Shown here: positions 1-7,983 of the stretch, one piece after another
Layout: every line of letters begins with the position of its first letter
Position numbering within the stretch: the stretch's first letter is position 1
Translations under genes and position numbers: made by a program
The notes under the pieces: generated by a model
Seen by the model: the letters and a program-made list of their open reading frames with translations, nothing else
What the model was told of the DNA's origin: nothing
The model's database searches: none
Assembly: GCA_018374635.1 (NCBI GenBank)
Contig: JAHAEW010000088.1
Span: forward strand, 1 to 12,735
DNA length: 12,735 nucleotides
Direction: 5' to 3'
Origin: Clostridiales bacterium
GTDB lineage: Bacteria > Bacillota > Clostridia > Oscillospirales > Oscillospiraceae

Positions 1-105
1 TTGTGGTAGGAGAACCCAACCAATCCACAGCATCCCTTACAGTGTAGCACAGCCCTTGGAGAGGGGCTCTAATAACTACTACTCTATAATACAAGGAGCA
101 CCCCT

Positions 106-699
106 ATGACCCAAACAATCTGCTGTCCAAAGGAGGACCTGCGGCAAAAACGTACCCGGCACCTGCTGGTGCAGGCTCTGGTGGCACTGCTGGAGGAGCG
201 ATCCTTCTCCTCCCTCTCCGTGGTGGACATCTGCCAACGCGCCATGGTCCACCGCACGACTTTCTATGCCCATTTTGAGGATAAACAGGCGCTGCTGCGC
301 TATGCCATAGAAAGCATCCTCCAGAAATTTGAGATCTTGGCCGCTTCTCCTTCCCTCTCTCCACACAACTTTTTCCTGGCTGTGGCCCACAGCGCTCTGG
401 TCTTTCTCAGCCAGCACCGCAGCCTGTTCCAGGTCGGGCTGGGCACCCAGGACCACTTCGGCGCTCTGGCGCTGGAGTCCACGCTGTCTCAGCGCATGGC
501 CCAGCATCTGACCCAGCCCTCGTTTCAAGCTGTTTTGGGCGATCTGAATCCTGAGATTACAGCCCATTTCTATGCCGGCGCTATGGCGAGCCTTGTCTAC
601 TGGTGGGTGGAACACAATATGCCCGTGACGGAAGAGGTCCTGGTGCACCATCTGGACTGCTTCCTGCCCGGCCGGTCCGTCTGTGTGGAGAAAGGCTGA
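106..699 (+). CDS. TetR/AcrR-family transcriptional regulator
   Basis: A 197-residue DNA-binding regulator, probably the local repressor of the transporter operon it heads. The N-terminal helix-turn-helix lies at about residues 15-62. It carries the family hallmark around 46-60 (AMVHRTTFYAHFEDK), which covers the turn and recognition helix. The rest is an all-helical ligand/dimer domain. The pattern near residues 155-170 (FYAGAMASLVYWWVEHNM) resembles the Firmicutes TetR C-terminal domain (TetR_C_8 type), where a Tyr/Trp-rich helix precedes the last helix. The ATG at 106 has AAGGAG at 93-98 with a 7-base spacer, and the length is normal for the family. The stop is 3 bases before the transporter start, so the two are surely co-transcribed. 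In this family such an arrangement usually means the regulator senses a substrate of the neighbouring pump and autoregulates; the ligand cannot be read from sequence. Confidence is high for the family and moderate for the target. Confidence 0.93.
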   Translation: MTQTICCPKEDLRQKRTRHLLVQALVALLEERSFSSLSVVDICQRAMVHRTTFYAHFEDKQALLRYAIESILQKFEILAASPSLSPHNFFLAVAHSALVFLSQHRSLFQVGLGTQDHFGALALESTLSQRMAQHLTQPSFQAVLGDLNPEITAHFYAGAMASLVYWWVEHNMPVTEEVLVHHLDCFLPGRSVCVEKG

Positions 700-702
700 T
701 CT

Positions 703-3156
703 ATGTCTCAGAATAAAAACAGCGAAACCGTCCTCATCAAGTTTGCCCGCTTCATCGTGGATAAGCGCAAGGCGCTCTACCTGGTCTTTCTGGCCGCCAG
801 CATCTTCTGCGCCGCTTCCATTAATAAAGTGCAGATCAACAACGACATCACCTCCTACCTTCCCGCCGACACGGAGACCCGCCGGGGCCTCACCATCATG
901 GAGGAGGAGTTTGTCACCCTGGGCACCGCAAATGTCATGGTCTCCAACGTCACCTTCGAGCAGGCCGACGCCCTCTCGCAGCGTATCGCCCAGATCGAAG
1001 GGGTGTCCGAGGTGGTCTTTGACCACACAGAGGAACACTATAAGGACTCCTCCGCCCTTTTCTCCGTCACCTTTGACGGGGAGGAGACCGACCCCGATAC
1101 CGTGGCGGCCATGGAGTCGATCCATACTCTTCTGGAGGGCTATGACGCCTATCCCTCCACCACGGTGGGACGGGACACCTCAGTCAGTCTCCAGAAGGAG
1201 ATGTCGGTCATTCTGCTCATTGCCGCGGCGGTCATTGTGATCGTGCTGACCTTCACCTCCAAGAGCTATATGGAGGTGCCCGTCTATCTCATCGTTTTTA
1301 TCGTGGCCGCCATCTTGAATATGGGGACCAATTTCATCTTCGGCACCATCTCCTTTATCACAAACTCCATTGCCATCGTGCTTCAACTGGCCCTGGCCAT
1401 TGACTATGCCATCATCTTCTGCCACCGCTATATGGAGGAGCGGAACAACGGACTGGATGCCCGGGAGGCTGATATCACCGCCCTCTCCAAGGCCATTATA
1501 GAGATCTCCTCCTCCAGCCTCACCACCATCTCCGGTCTGGTGGCCCTGATGCTCATGCAGCTGCGCATTGGATTTGACATGGGCATCGTCCTGGCCAAGG
1601 GCATCGTATTCAGTATGCTGTGCGTCTTCCTGCTCATGCCCGGCCTGCTGATGCTCTTCCATAAGCCCATCGAGCGCACCCGGCACCGGAATCTGGTCCC
1701 CAAAATCACCTTCTGGGGACAGAGCGTGGTCAAGCTGCGCTTTCTGCTTCCCCCCATCTTCCTGGTGGTGGTCGCGGTCTGCGCAGTCCTCTCCAACCGC
1801 TGTGACTATGTCTTTATCGACACTGACACCGACTTTGACAACAAGCCCGAGTGGCGCATCGCCGATGAAAAGGTGGCCGACACCTTTGGACAGACCAACA
1901 CCATCGCTCTGCTGGTCCCCCGGGGCGACTATGAGAAAGAGGGCCAGGTCCTCCGCCAGGTGGAGGCGCTCCCCAGCATCACCTCGGCCACCGGCCTTGC
2001 CAATATCGAGGTGGAGGACGGTACTTATCTGACCGACCAGCTCACCCCCCGCCAGTTTGCGGAGCTGGCCGGCGTGGATGTGGAGCTGGCCCGGCTCCTC
2101 TATCAGGCCTACGGCCTCTCCAACGAGGAATATGGGGCCATCTTCCAGGATGTGGACCAGTACACGGCCCCCCTGGTGGACGTCTTTGAGTTCCTGTTAG
2201 AGCAGAAGGACAAGGGCGTGGTCTCCCTGAGCGGAGAGCAGGCCCGGCAGGTGGAGGACCTCCAGGAGACCCTGGACGCCGGACTCAAGCAGCTGCGGGG
2301 CGAACACTGGTCCCGTCTGGTCTTTGTGGCCGATCTCCCCCAGGAGGGAGACGAGACCTATGCCCTTCTGGAGCAGATCCGCACCATCGCCAAAGCCCAC
2401 TACGGCGACGATGTGGTTCTGGTGGGCAACTCCACCAACGCTTTCGACCTCTCGAGCTCCTTCTCCGGCGACAACCTGAAAATCAGCGTTCTGACCGCCC
2501 TTTTTGTCATGGTCATTCTGCTCTTTACCTTTAAGTCCGCCGGACTCCCCATTCTGCTGGTGCTGACCATCCAGGGGTCGATCTGGATCAATTTCTCCTT
2601 CCCCGCTATCACAGGGACCAATATGTTCTTCCTCAGCTATCTGGTGGTCTCCTCCATTCAGATGGGCGCTACCATCGACTACGCCATCGTCATCACCAAC
2701 CGCTATCTGGATCTCAAGACCCGGATGGACCGCAGGCAGGCCGTGATCCAGGCTCTGAACCAGAGCTTCCCCACTGTGCTCACCTCCGGCAGCGTTATGT
2801 CGATGGCCGGCTTCCTCATCGGCAATATCTCCACCGACGCCACCATCGGCTCGGTGGGGCTGGCCCTTGGCCGTGGCACCCTCACCTCCATCCTGTTGGT
2901 CATGACCGTCCTGCCCCAATTCCTGCTGCTGGGCGACACCCTGATCGAGCGCACCGCCATCACCCTCAACCGGGACCGCAAACAGCGCTTCAACCAGGGC
3001 ACCATGCGCCTGGACGGCCATGTCCGGGGCCATGTCTCCGGCTTCATCGACGGCGAGTTCAAGGGCGTGCTCCACGGCAGCGTGGACGCCCTCATTGAGA
3101 GCCATTACCAAAAACCCGATCTCTTACAGGAGGAAGACCATGAAGACCATCCTTAA
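703..3156 (+). CDS. MMPL/RND-superfamily membrane transporter with a bactofilin-like C-terminal tail
   Basis: An 817-residue inner-membrane transporter with duplicated RND architecture, probably moving lipids, hydrophobic compounds or envelope material using the proton gradient. TM1 is about residues 24-40, followed by an extracellular loop (about 41-165) and a TM bundle (about 168-316). TM7 is about 346-364, followed by a second loop (about 366-590) and a second bundle (about 593-745). Each half carries the MMPL Asp-Tyr pair in its TM4 equivalent: D234-Y235 (ALAIDYAIIFCHRY) and D659-Y660 (ATIDYAIVITNRY). These correspond to the proton-relay positions of MmpL proteins. After the last TM, residues about 766-798 form a short Gly-spaced repeat (RLDGHVRGHVSGFIDGEF) resembling one or two turns of a bactofilin-type beta-solenoid. 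The start has AAAGG at 691-695 with a 7-base spacer. The last 17 bases overlap the next gene, indicating translational coupling. The substrate is unknown. Confidence 0.93.
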   Translation: MSQNKNSETVLIKFARFIVDKRKALYLVFLAASIFCAASINKVQINNDITSYLPADTETRRGLTIMEEEFVTLGTANVMVSNVTFEQADALSQRIAQIEGVSEVVFDHTEEHYKDSSALFSVTFDGEETDPDTVAAMESIHTLLEGYDAYPSTTVGRDTSVSLQKEMSVILLIAAAVIVIVLTFTSKSYMEVPVYLIVFIVAAILNMGTNFIFGTISFITNSIAIVLQLALAIDYAIIFCHRYMEERNNGLDAREADITALSKAIIEISSSSLTTISGLVALMLMQLRIGFDMGIVLAKGIVFSMLCVFLLMPGLLMLFHKPIERTRHRNLVPKITFWGQSVVKLRFLLPPIFLVVVAVCAVLSNRCDYVFIDTDTDFDNKPEWRIADEKVADTFGQTNTIALLVPRGDYEKEGQVLRQVEALPSITSATGLANIEVEDGTYLTDQLTPRQFAELAGVDVELARLLYQAYGLSNEEYGAIFQDVDQYTAPLVDVFEFLLEQKDKGVVSLSGEQARQVEDLQETLDAGLKQLRGEHWSRLVFVADLPQEGDETYALLEQIRTIAKAHYGDDVVLVGNSTNAFDLSSSFSGDNLKISVLTALFVMVILLFTFKSAGLPILLVLTIQGSIWINFSFPAITGTNMFFLSYLVVSSIQMGATIDYAIVITNRYLDLKTRMDRRQAVIQALNQSFPTVLTSGSVMSMAGFLIGNISTDATIGSVGLALGRGTLTSILLVMTVLPQFLLLGDTLIERTAITLNRDRKQRFNQGTMRLDGHVRGHVSGFIDGEFKGVLHGSVDALIESHYQKPDLLQEEDHEDHP
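3128..3133 (+). promoter_or_regulatory. Ribosome binding site fixing the start of the GLUG protein
   Basis: AGGAGG lies 6 bases before the ATG at 3140, inside the 3' end of the transporter gene. It selects this start over an in-frame ATG at 3020, which would add 40 residues lacking signal-peptide character and enlarge the overlap to 137 bases. Confidence 0.85.
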
Positions 3157-6100
3157 ACGTTCCGCGGCGGCGCTGCTCTCTCTGGTCCTCTGCCTGAGTC
3201 TGCTCCCTCCCGCCTTCGCTGCCGGGGATACCATCACCATCTCCAGCATCACCGATTTTCTTTCCTTTGCCCAGTCCTGCCAGAGCGACGCCTATTCCAA
3301 AGGGCTGACTGTGGAACTTGAGACCGATCTGGATCTCTCGGGCAGCGGATTTACCTCCATTCCGGTCTTCTGTGGCACTTTCCACGGAAACGGCCACAAG
3401 ATCACCCACTTCTACCACACCCAGCGGGGCTCCCAGGCCGGCCTGTTCCGCCGCATCGAGGCGGGCGCGGTGGTCTCCGATCTGACGGTGGAGGACGCTG
3501 GGCTCTCCCCCGAGGGCTCCCGCTCCGATGTTGGAATCCTGGCCGGACAGAACCGCGGCGCCATTGTCAACTGCACCGTCTCCGGCCAGGTGGAGGGCGA
3601 GAGCCAGGTGGGCGGACTGGCCGGCATCAATGAGGCCGGCGGTGTGATCCGCGGCTGCACCAGCCAGGCGGAGGTAAAAGCCTCCGCTGATACCGGCGGC
3701 ATCGTGGGACACAATGACGGACTCGTCGAGCACTGTGTGAACCGCGGCCCCGTCAACCAGGACGGCGAAGCCAGCGCGCCCAGCAACACCGGCGGTATCG
3801 CCGGCCGCTCCACCGGCGTTATCCAGTTCTGTGAAAATTACGCCGACCTGGGATATCCCCATCTGGGCTACAACACCGGCGGCATCGTGGGACTCCAGAA
3901 CGGGGCGGCGGTTTCCTGCCGCAATGAGGGAACCATCTGCGGCCGTAAGGACGTGGGCGGTATCGCCGGCCAGCTGGAACCCCATGTGGAGCTCTCCTTC
4001 GGGACGGACCCCATGGAGGAGCTGGACGAGGCCCTCTCCCGCCTCTCCGGACAGATGCAGACTCTCTCCGACCAGCTCAGCGACGCTGCCGGAGACGCCG
4101 CCGGTGATGTGGAGGTCATCAGCGGCGCCATGGACGCCATCCGGGATCGCACACACGCCGCCGGTACCGAGGGCGTGGAGGACGCGGACGCCGCCATCCA
4201 AACCATCTATACCGCTTCCCAGTCCATGGGGCAGTCCCTGGACCTTCTGCTGGACTGCACCGATTCCTTCCGCACCGACGCCGAGCGGCAGCTCAGCGCC
4301 ATGGATGAGGCCCTCTCTGACCTGCGCGCCGCGGCCAGCCACCTGGCAGAGGATGCCGATGCCGGTCTTGCCGACGGGTTTGACACCCTGGAGTCCGACC
4401 TCTCCCGCATTCAGCAGGAGGTGGACCAGGGAATCGGCGGCAATCTGGACGCCCTCCACCGTGATTTGGAGCAGCTCCAGAATTTTATCAAAGATGTTGC
4501 CCGGATCGTCACCGGAGATGGAACGCTGCCCGAAAAACTCTCCGCCCTGCGGGAGGCGGCCGACGCCATCCAGGACGTGGATATCCGGGGCCATCTGGAC
4601 GGTATCCGCACCGCTCTCAGCAACATTGCCTCCATCAGCAAAAGCCTCAGCGCCTCGCTCAACCGCATCTACCAGGACACCAGCGAGGACCTTCAGGAGG
4701 ACTTGGACGACGCGGATGCCGCTCTCTCCGCCCTGGACGAGGCGGCCGACGCTCTGCGGGAGAGCGCCTCTGGCTATGGGCAGTCCGCCAGCGACTCCCT
4801 CCACACGGTGAGCACACAGAGCGATCTCATCTCCGACACCCTCAAATCCTATTGGGATACGGCCAGCGGCAAGGGACAGAGCGCCGCCGACGACATTGAC
4901 GCCCAGCTCTCCCTGATCCACAAGCAGGTGGAGGAGATGACCAGCGGCGCCTCCTCGGTCAACCAGGACGTCCACGCCACGACCACCGCCATCCTCACCC
5001 AGCTGGATGCGGTCCGCTCCGCCATCCGCGCTTTGACCGACCAGCCGGAAAAGAGGGTGGAGGACATCTCCGCAGAGCGTGCAGACACCGGTCCAGGCCG
5101 GATCAGCGCCTGCACCAACACCGGCGCGGTCCAGGCCGACGCCAATGTGGGCGGGATCGCCGGCATGGTCTCCCTGGAACTCGGGGAAGACCCGGAGCAG
5201 GACCTGGATCTGGAGGACGAGCAGATTCTGGTGGATACCACAGTCCTTCTTACCGCCACCGTCCTGGGCTGCCGGAACGATGGCGATATCACCGCCAAAA
5301 AGGACTCGGCCGGCGGCATCGTGGGCCGGGGCGAGGTGGGCGCCATCCTCCAGTGCGTCAGCCGCAGCCGTGTGGAGACGGATGACGCCGGGCAGGCCGG
5401 CGGAATCGCCGGACTCTCCCGCTCGGTCATCCGGGACTGCGCCGCCCAGGCCGAACTGAAGGGCGGCGACGCCCTGGGCGGGATCGCCGGCGAGGGCCGG
5501 GACATCTCGGGCTGTCTCGCTATGACCGTCATCGACAGTTCCGGCGAGCAGCTGGGCGCTGTGGCCGGGACCGCCGACGGTACAATCTCCGGGAACTATT
5601 TCCTCCAGGAAGCGCTGGGGGGCGTGGACGGCATGAGCTACGCCGGGCAGGCCGAGGGACTCTCCTATGAGGCTTTCTCCGCGCTGTCCGATCTGCCCGC
5701 CGATTTTCTGGATTTTCAGGTCTCTTTTGTCTCCAACGGGACCGTGATCCACTCCATCCCTGTGGAATACGGCGGCAGTGTGGACCCCTCGGATATCCCC
5801 GACGTCCCCGTCTGGGAGGGCCGCTACGGCGCATGGGAGGACTTCCCTCAGGTCAATCTCCGCCGCAGCGCCACCGTCCACGCGGTCTATGACAACTGGA
5901 CCACCACCATCTCCTCGGGCGGTACACAGCCCCTGCTCCTGGCCGAGGGCAGCTTTTCTCCCGCGGCCCGCCTGAGCATTGCCGACTGGAACTGTGACGC
6001 CGCCCTGCTCCCATCCGGTCTCAAGGTGCTGGACAGCACCGCCTACGACATCACCGACCCCGACGCGGAGGTCCCCTCCCAGGTCACGCTGCGCCTGCGC

Positions 6101-6376
6101 AGCGATGATCCCTCCGCCCGGGTCTTTCTCCTGGAGGACGGGGCGCTGACCGAGCTGGACGCCACAGTGGACGGCAGCTACCTGGTCTGTTCCGCTCCCT
6201 CCTCCGGCTCCCTCCTTCTGGCCGTAAAGCCAGGGCCCTCCCTCCCACTGCTGATCGGCTGCGGCGGGGGCGCCCTTCTTCTGCTGGCCGGCGGCCTGCT
6301 CCTCTTCCGGCGCAGGCACGGCGCACCTCGGAGCACTCCGGCGGCCGAAACCGAAGAAACCTCCGCACCGGTATAA
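3140..6376 (+). CDS. Secreted, membrane-anchored GLUG-repeat protein with a long coiled-coil insert
   Basis: A 1078-residue surface protein, function unknown. Residues 1-28 are a clear Sec signal peptide: Lys/Arg n-region, Leu-rich core, likely AFA-A cleavage after residue 27. Five GLUG-like motifs follow, at about 157 (VGGLAGIN), 185 (TGGIVGHN), 217 (TGGIAGRS), 246 (TGGIVGLQ) and 272 (VGGIAGQL). Residues about 285-645 are polar, Ala/Asp/Ser/Leu-rich and almost free of Cys and Pro, with many heptad-like Leu spacings, so helical or coiled-coil. A second GLUG set follows at 670, 724, 753, 779 and, degenerate, 805. A Ser/Thr-rich region with beta-like segments leads to a C-terminal TM (about 1034-1056), an RRR stop-transfer and a short acidic tail. 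There is no LPXTG motif. It overlaps the transporter by 17 bases. Inference: an extracellular partner of the transporter or an adhesin-like spacer. GLUG motifs are known from bacterial surface and adhesion proteins. The mature protein faces outside. Confidence 0.88.
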   Translation: MKTILKRSAAALLSLVLCLSLLPPAFAAGDTITISSITDFLSFAQSCQSDAYSKGLTVELETDLDLSGSGFTSIPVFCGTFHGNGHKITHFYHTQRGSQAGLFRRIEAGAVVSDLTVEDAGLSPEGSRSDVGILAGQNRGAIVNCTVSGQVEGESQVGGLAGINEAGGVIRGCTSQAEVKASADTGGIVGHNDGLVEHCVNRGPVNQDGEASAPSNTGGIAGRSTGVIQFCENYADLGYPHLGYNTGGIVGLQNGAAVSCRNEGTICGRKDVGGIAGQLEPHVELSFGTDPMEELDEALSRLSGQMQTLSDQLSDAAGDAAGDVEVISGAMDAIRDRTHAAGTEGVEDADAAIQTIYTASQSMGQSLDLLLDCTDSFRTDAERQLSAMDEALSDLRAAASHLAEDADAGLADGFDTLESDLSRIQQEVDQGIGGNLDALHRDLEQLQNFIKDVARIVTGDGTLPEKLSALREAADAIQDVDIRGHLDGIRTALSNIASISKSLSASLNRIYQDTSEDLQEDLDDADAALSALDEAADALRESASGYGQSASDSLHTVSTQSDLISDTLKSYWDTASGKGQSAADDIDAQLSLIHKQVEEMTSGASSVNQDVHATTTAILTQLDAVRSAIRALTDQPEKRVEDISAERADTGPGRISACTNTGAVQADANVGGIAGMVSLELGEDPEQDLDLEDEQILVDTTVLLTATVLGCRNDGDITAKKDSAGGIVGRGEVGAILQCVSRSRVETDDAGQAGGIAGLSRSVIRDCAAQAELKGGDALGGIAGEGRDISGCLAMTVIDSSGEQLGAVAGTADGTISGNYFLQEALGGVDGMSYAGQAEGLSYEAFSALSDLPADFLDFQVSFVSNGTVIHSIPVEYGGSVDPSDIPDVPVWEGRYGAWEDFPQVNLRRSATVHAVYDNWTTTISSGGTQPLLLAEGSFSPAARLSIADWNCDAALLPSGLKVLDSTAYDITDPDAEVPSQVTLRLRSDDPSARVFLLEDGALTELDATVDGSYLVCSAPSSGSLLLAVKPGPSLPLLIGCGGGALLLLAGGLLLFRRRHGAPRSTPAAETEETSAPV

Positions 6377-6380
6377 ACAA

Positions 6381-6418
6381 AGAGCGGGCCGTCTGCTTTC
6401 CGGCAGACGGCCCGCTCT
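6381..6418. terminator. Strong hairpin between convergent operons, probable bidirectional terminator
   Basis: Perfect 16-base arms at 6381-6396 and 6403-6418 enclose a 6-base loop. The hairpin starts 4 bases after the stop of the GLUG gene and ends 12 bases before the stop of the minus-strand polymerase gene. Read on the minus strand, the stem is followed by TTGTTTAT, a fair U-tract. Read on the plus strand it is followed by CTTGCACTC, which is poor. It should therefore act best for the minus-strand operon, while also protecting both operons from read-through. Confidence 0.8.
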
Positions 6419-6430
6419 CTTGCACTCTGT

Positions 6431-7969
6431 TCAGGTTTCCTCCCGACGGGGCATCCGGGACAGCTTTACGCAGGCCATGATGACGCCCACCAAGAACCAG
6501 TAGATAAACATATTCCGGGGATAGAACCAGGTGTACTCGGCAAACCCGATCACCAAAATTCCACAGAAAGCTCCCAGGGCGGCGGCCAGCATATGGCGCA
6601 CCCGCTTGTCCATGGTCTGATAGAACTGCTTCACGCCGGTCTTGAGGGTGTAGGCCAGCACGGCCAGATAGCTCAAAAACCCCCAGATTCCCGTCTCGCC
6701 CCACATCTGAAGGTAGTTGTTGTGGGTATGGATGGGGAAGCTGCCGTCAAACATGGCCGGGTAGGCGTGGAAGGCCTGCTTCATCACGTCGGAGCCCAGT
6801 CCCACGCCCTTGTACCAGTAGTCGTTCATCAGGTCCCGGGCCGCATCATAGATGGCAAAGCGGTACCGGGTGGAGGAGTCCTTCAGATTGCCGATGGTGA
6901 GGATCCGGTTATAGATGGTCTCCGGCAGGAAGGGGATGGCGCACAGGCCGGCCACCAGCATCACCGGCACCAGGCGCCAGTTCTCCAGGGCGATGAACAC
7001 GCACACCGCCAGGGCCAGGCCGATCCAGCCCGAGCGGGAGTAGGTCAGGCCGATGGCCGCCAAACAGGGCAGCAGCGCCACAAAGGACCAGAGTTTTCCA
7101 CGCCAGGTCTTAGCGGCCATCAGAATGCCCAGATCCAGCGGGATGAGCATGACCAGAAGCTCCGCGAAGTTATTGGGGTTATCAAAGAAGGAGTAGACCC
7201 GCCCGGGCATGCCGTAGTTGACGGTCATATCCTGCTGGGAGGCCACGATCTCCACGCCCACATAGCCCTGATAGCAGCCGTACAGGGCGGCCACCGTGAT
7301 TCCGGCCACCGCCAGCGCCACCATCAGCCGGAGCTGCTCATACCGCTTCACCGAGCTGACCACCAGCACCACGATGAGGAAGGAGATCACATGGAACGAG
7401 AAGAAGCGCATGGACAGGCGGGTAGACAGACTGGCCGCCAGCGCGCAGCCGATGCACAGGAGATAGAAGAGCATATAGGGCCCGAAGATGGCGCTCTCCA
7501 GATGGTGCTTGGGCCGGGATGCGCTCCCCACCACAAAGAGGGCGGTCACGCCCACCGCGCCCAGCAGGCCGTAGGCATTGTTCCAGATCTGGTGGGGGGC
7601 GATCAGCATCACCAGCAGGAAGAGGCCCATCAGGAAGAAGCTGGCCCCGCCCATGGCGGAGAGGGCACGGAATACCAGGCTTCCGTCCCACACGCCCTTC
7701 CCCACCCGGTAGATCCACCGGACCAGGGTACAGGGCAGGTTTAAGATCAGGGTGAAGAGAGAGCAGGATACGCTCTCCCGCCAGCTTTTGGGCAGGGTGC
7801 CCTCCCGCCAGACGAACTGGCACAGGGCGCTTCCCTGCACCCAGCGGCAGATGGCCCGGCCTATCCGGGCAAACACCCGCCCCACAGCGCTCTCCCCCCA
7901 GGCTCCGGCAAGGACCTGCCAGATTCCCAGAAGGAAGCGCAGCAAGATACTGTTTTCTGCAATTGACAT
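6431..7969 (-). CDS. O-antigen ligase/polymerase-like (Wzy_C family) membrane protein
   Basis: A 512-residue polytopic membrane protein that probably polymerises or ligates lipid-linked oligosaccharides on the outer face of the membrane. About ten TM segments lie between residues 107 and 500. Family signatures are a TYSRSGWIG motif at 309-317, an Arg-containing segment before a large periplasmic-type loop (STRYRFAIYDAARDLM, 366-381), GVGLGSD at 388-394, and the loop motif HTHNNYLQMWGETGIWG at 414-430. In Wzy/WaaL proteins the conserved Arg and His of such loops are essential. Residues 1-105 form a basic, Trp/Arg-rich, amphipathic extension before the usual TM core. The ATG at 7969 has AAGGAG at 7976-7981, spacer 6. 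It lies 14 bases downstream of the glycosyltransferase stop, so the two form one operon. Polymerase and ligase cannot be separated from sequence alone. Confidence 0.9.
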   Translation of the reverse strand: MSIAENSILLRFLLGIWQVLAGAWGESAVGRVFARIGRAICRWVQGSALCQFVWREGTLPKSWRESVSCSLFTLILNLPCTLVRWIYRVGKGVWDGSLVFRALSAMGGASFFLMGLFLLVMLIAPHQIWNNAYGLLGAVGVTALFVVGSASRPKHHLESAIFGPYMLFYLLCIGCALAASLSTRLSMRFFSFHVISFLIVVLVVSSVKRYEQLRLMVALAVAGITVAALYGCYQGYVGVEIVASQQDMTVNYGMPGRVYSFFDNPNNFAELLVMLIPLDLGILMAAKTWRGKLWSFVALLPCLAAIGLTYSRSGWIGLALAVCVFIALENWRLVPVMLVAGLCAIPFLPETIYNRILTIGNLKDSSTRYRFAIYDAARDLMNDYWYKGVGLGSDVMKQAFHAYPAMFDGSFPIHTHNNYLQMWGETGIWGFLSYLAVLAYTLKTGVKQFYQTMDKRVRHMLAAALGAFCGILVIGFAEYTWFYPRNMFIYWFLVGVIMACVKLSRMPRREET

Positions 7970-7983
7970 GGGATTCTCCTTTT

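Noticed and set aside
51..68. Small inverted repeat AGCCC / GGGCT before the TetR gene
   Set aside because: Only five base pairs and no U-tract. It could be part of an operator or an upstream terminator but is too weak to call.
85..90. TATAAT just upstream of the TetR gene
   Set aside because: Transcription would start near 97, inside the ribosome site at 93-98, and no -35 is found 16-18 bases upstream. The real promoter is probably further left or outside the window.
3608..5575. Repeated GGCGGCATCG-type words considered as a DNA repeat array
   Set aside because: They are codons of the Gly-Gly-Ile-Ala/Val-Gly protein motif, irregularly spaced and in frame. They are protein repeats, not a CRISPR or other DNA array.
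3092..6319. A 1075-codon open frame on the minus strand across the GLUG gene
   Set aside because: It mirrors a gene with GC-rich third positions, has no recognisable domain or ribosome site, and its product is Gly/Val/Asp-rich shadow sequence. The plus-strand protein has a signal peptide, repeats and a TM anchor.
6593..7744. 383-codon plus-strand open frame opposite the polymerase gene
   Set aside because: Its product is His/Gln/Gly-rich, with no domain or ribosome site. The minus strand encodes a clear multi-TM Wzy_C protein.
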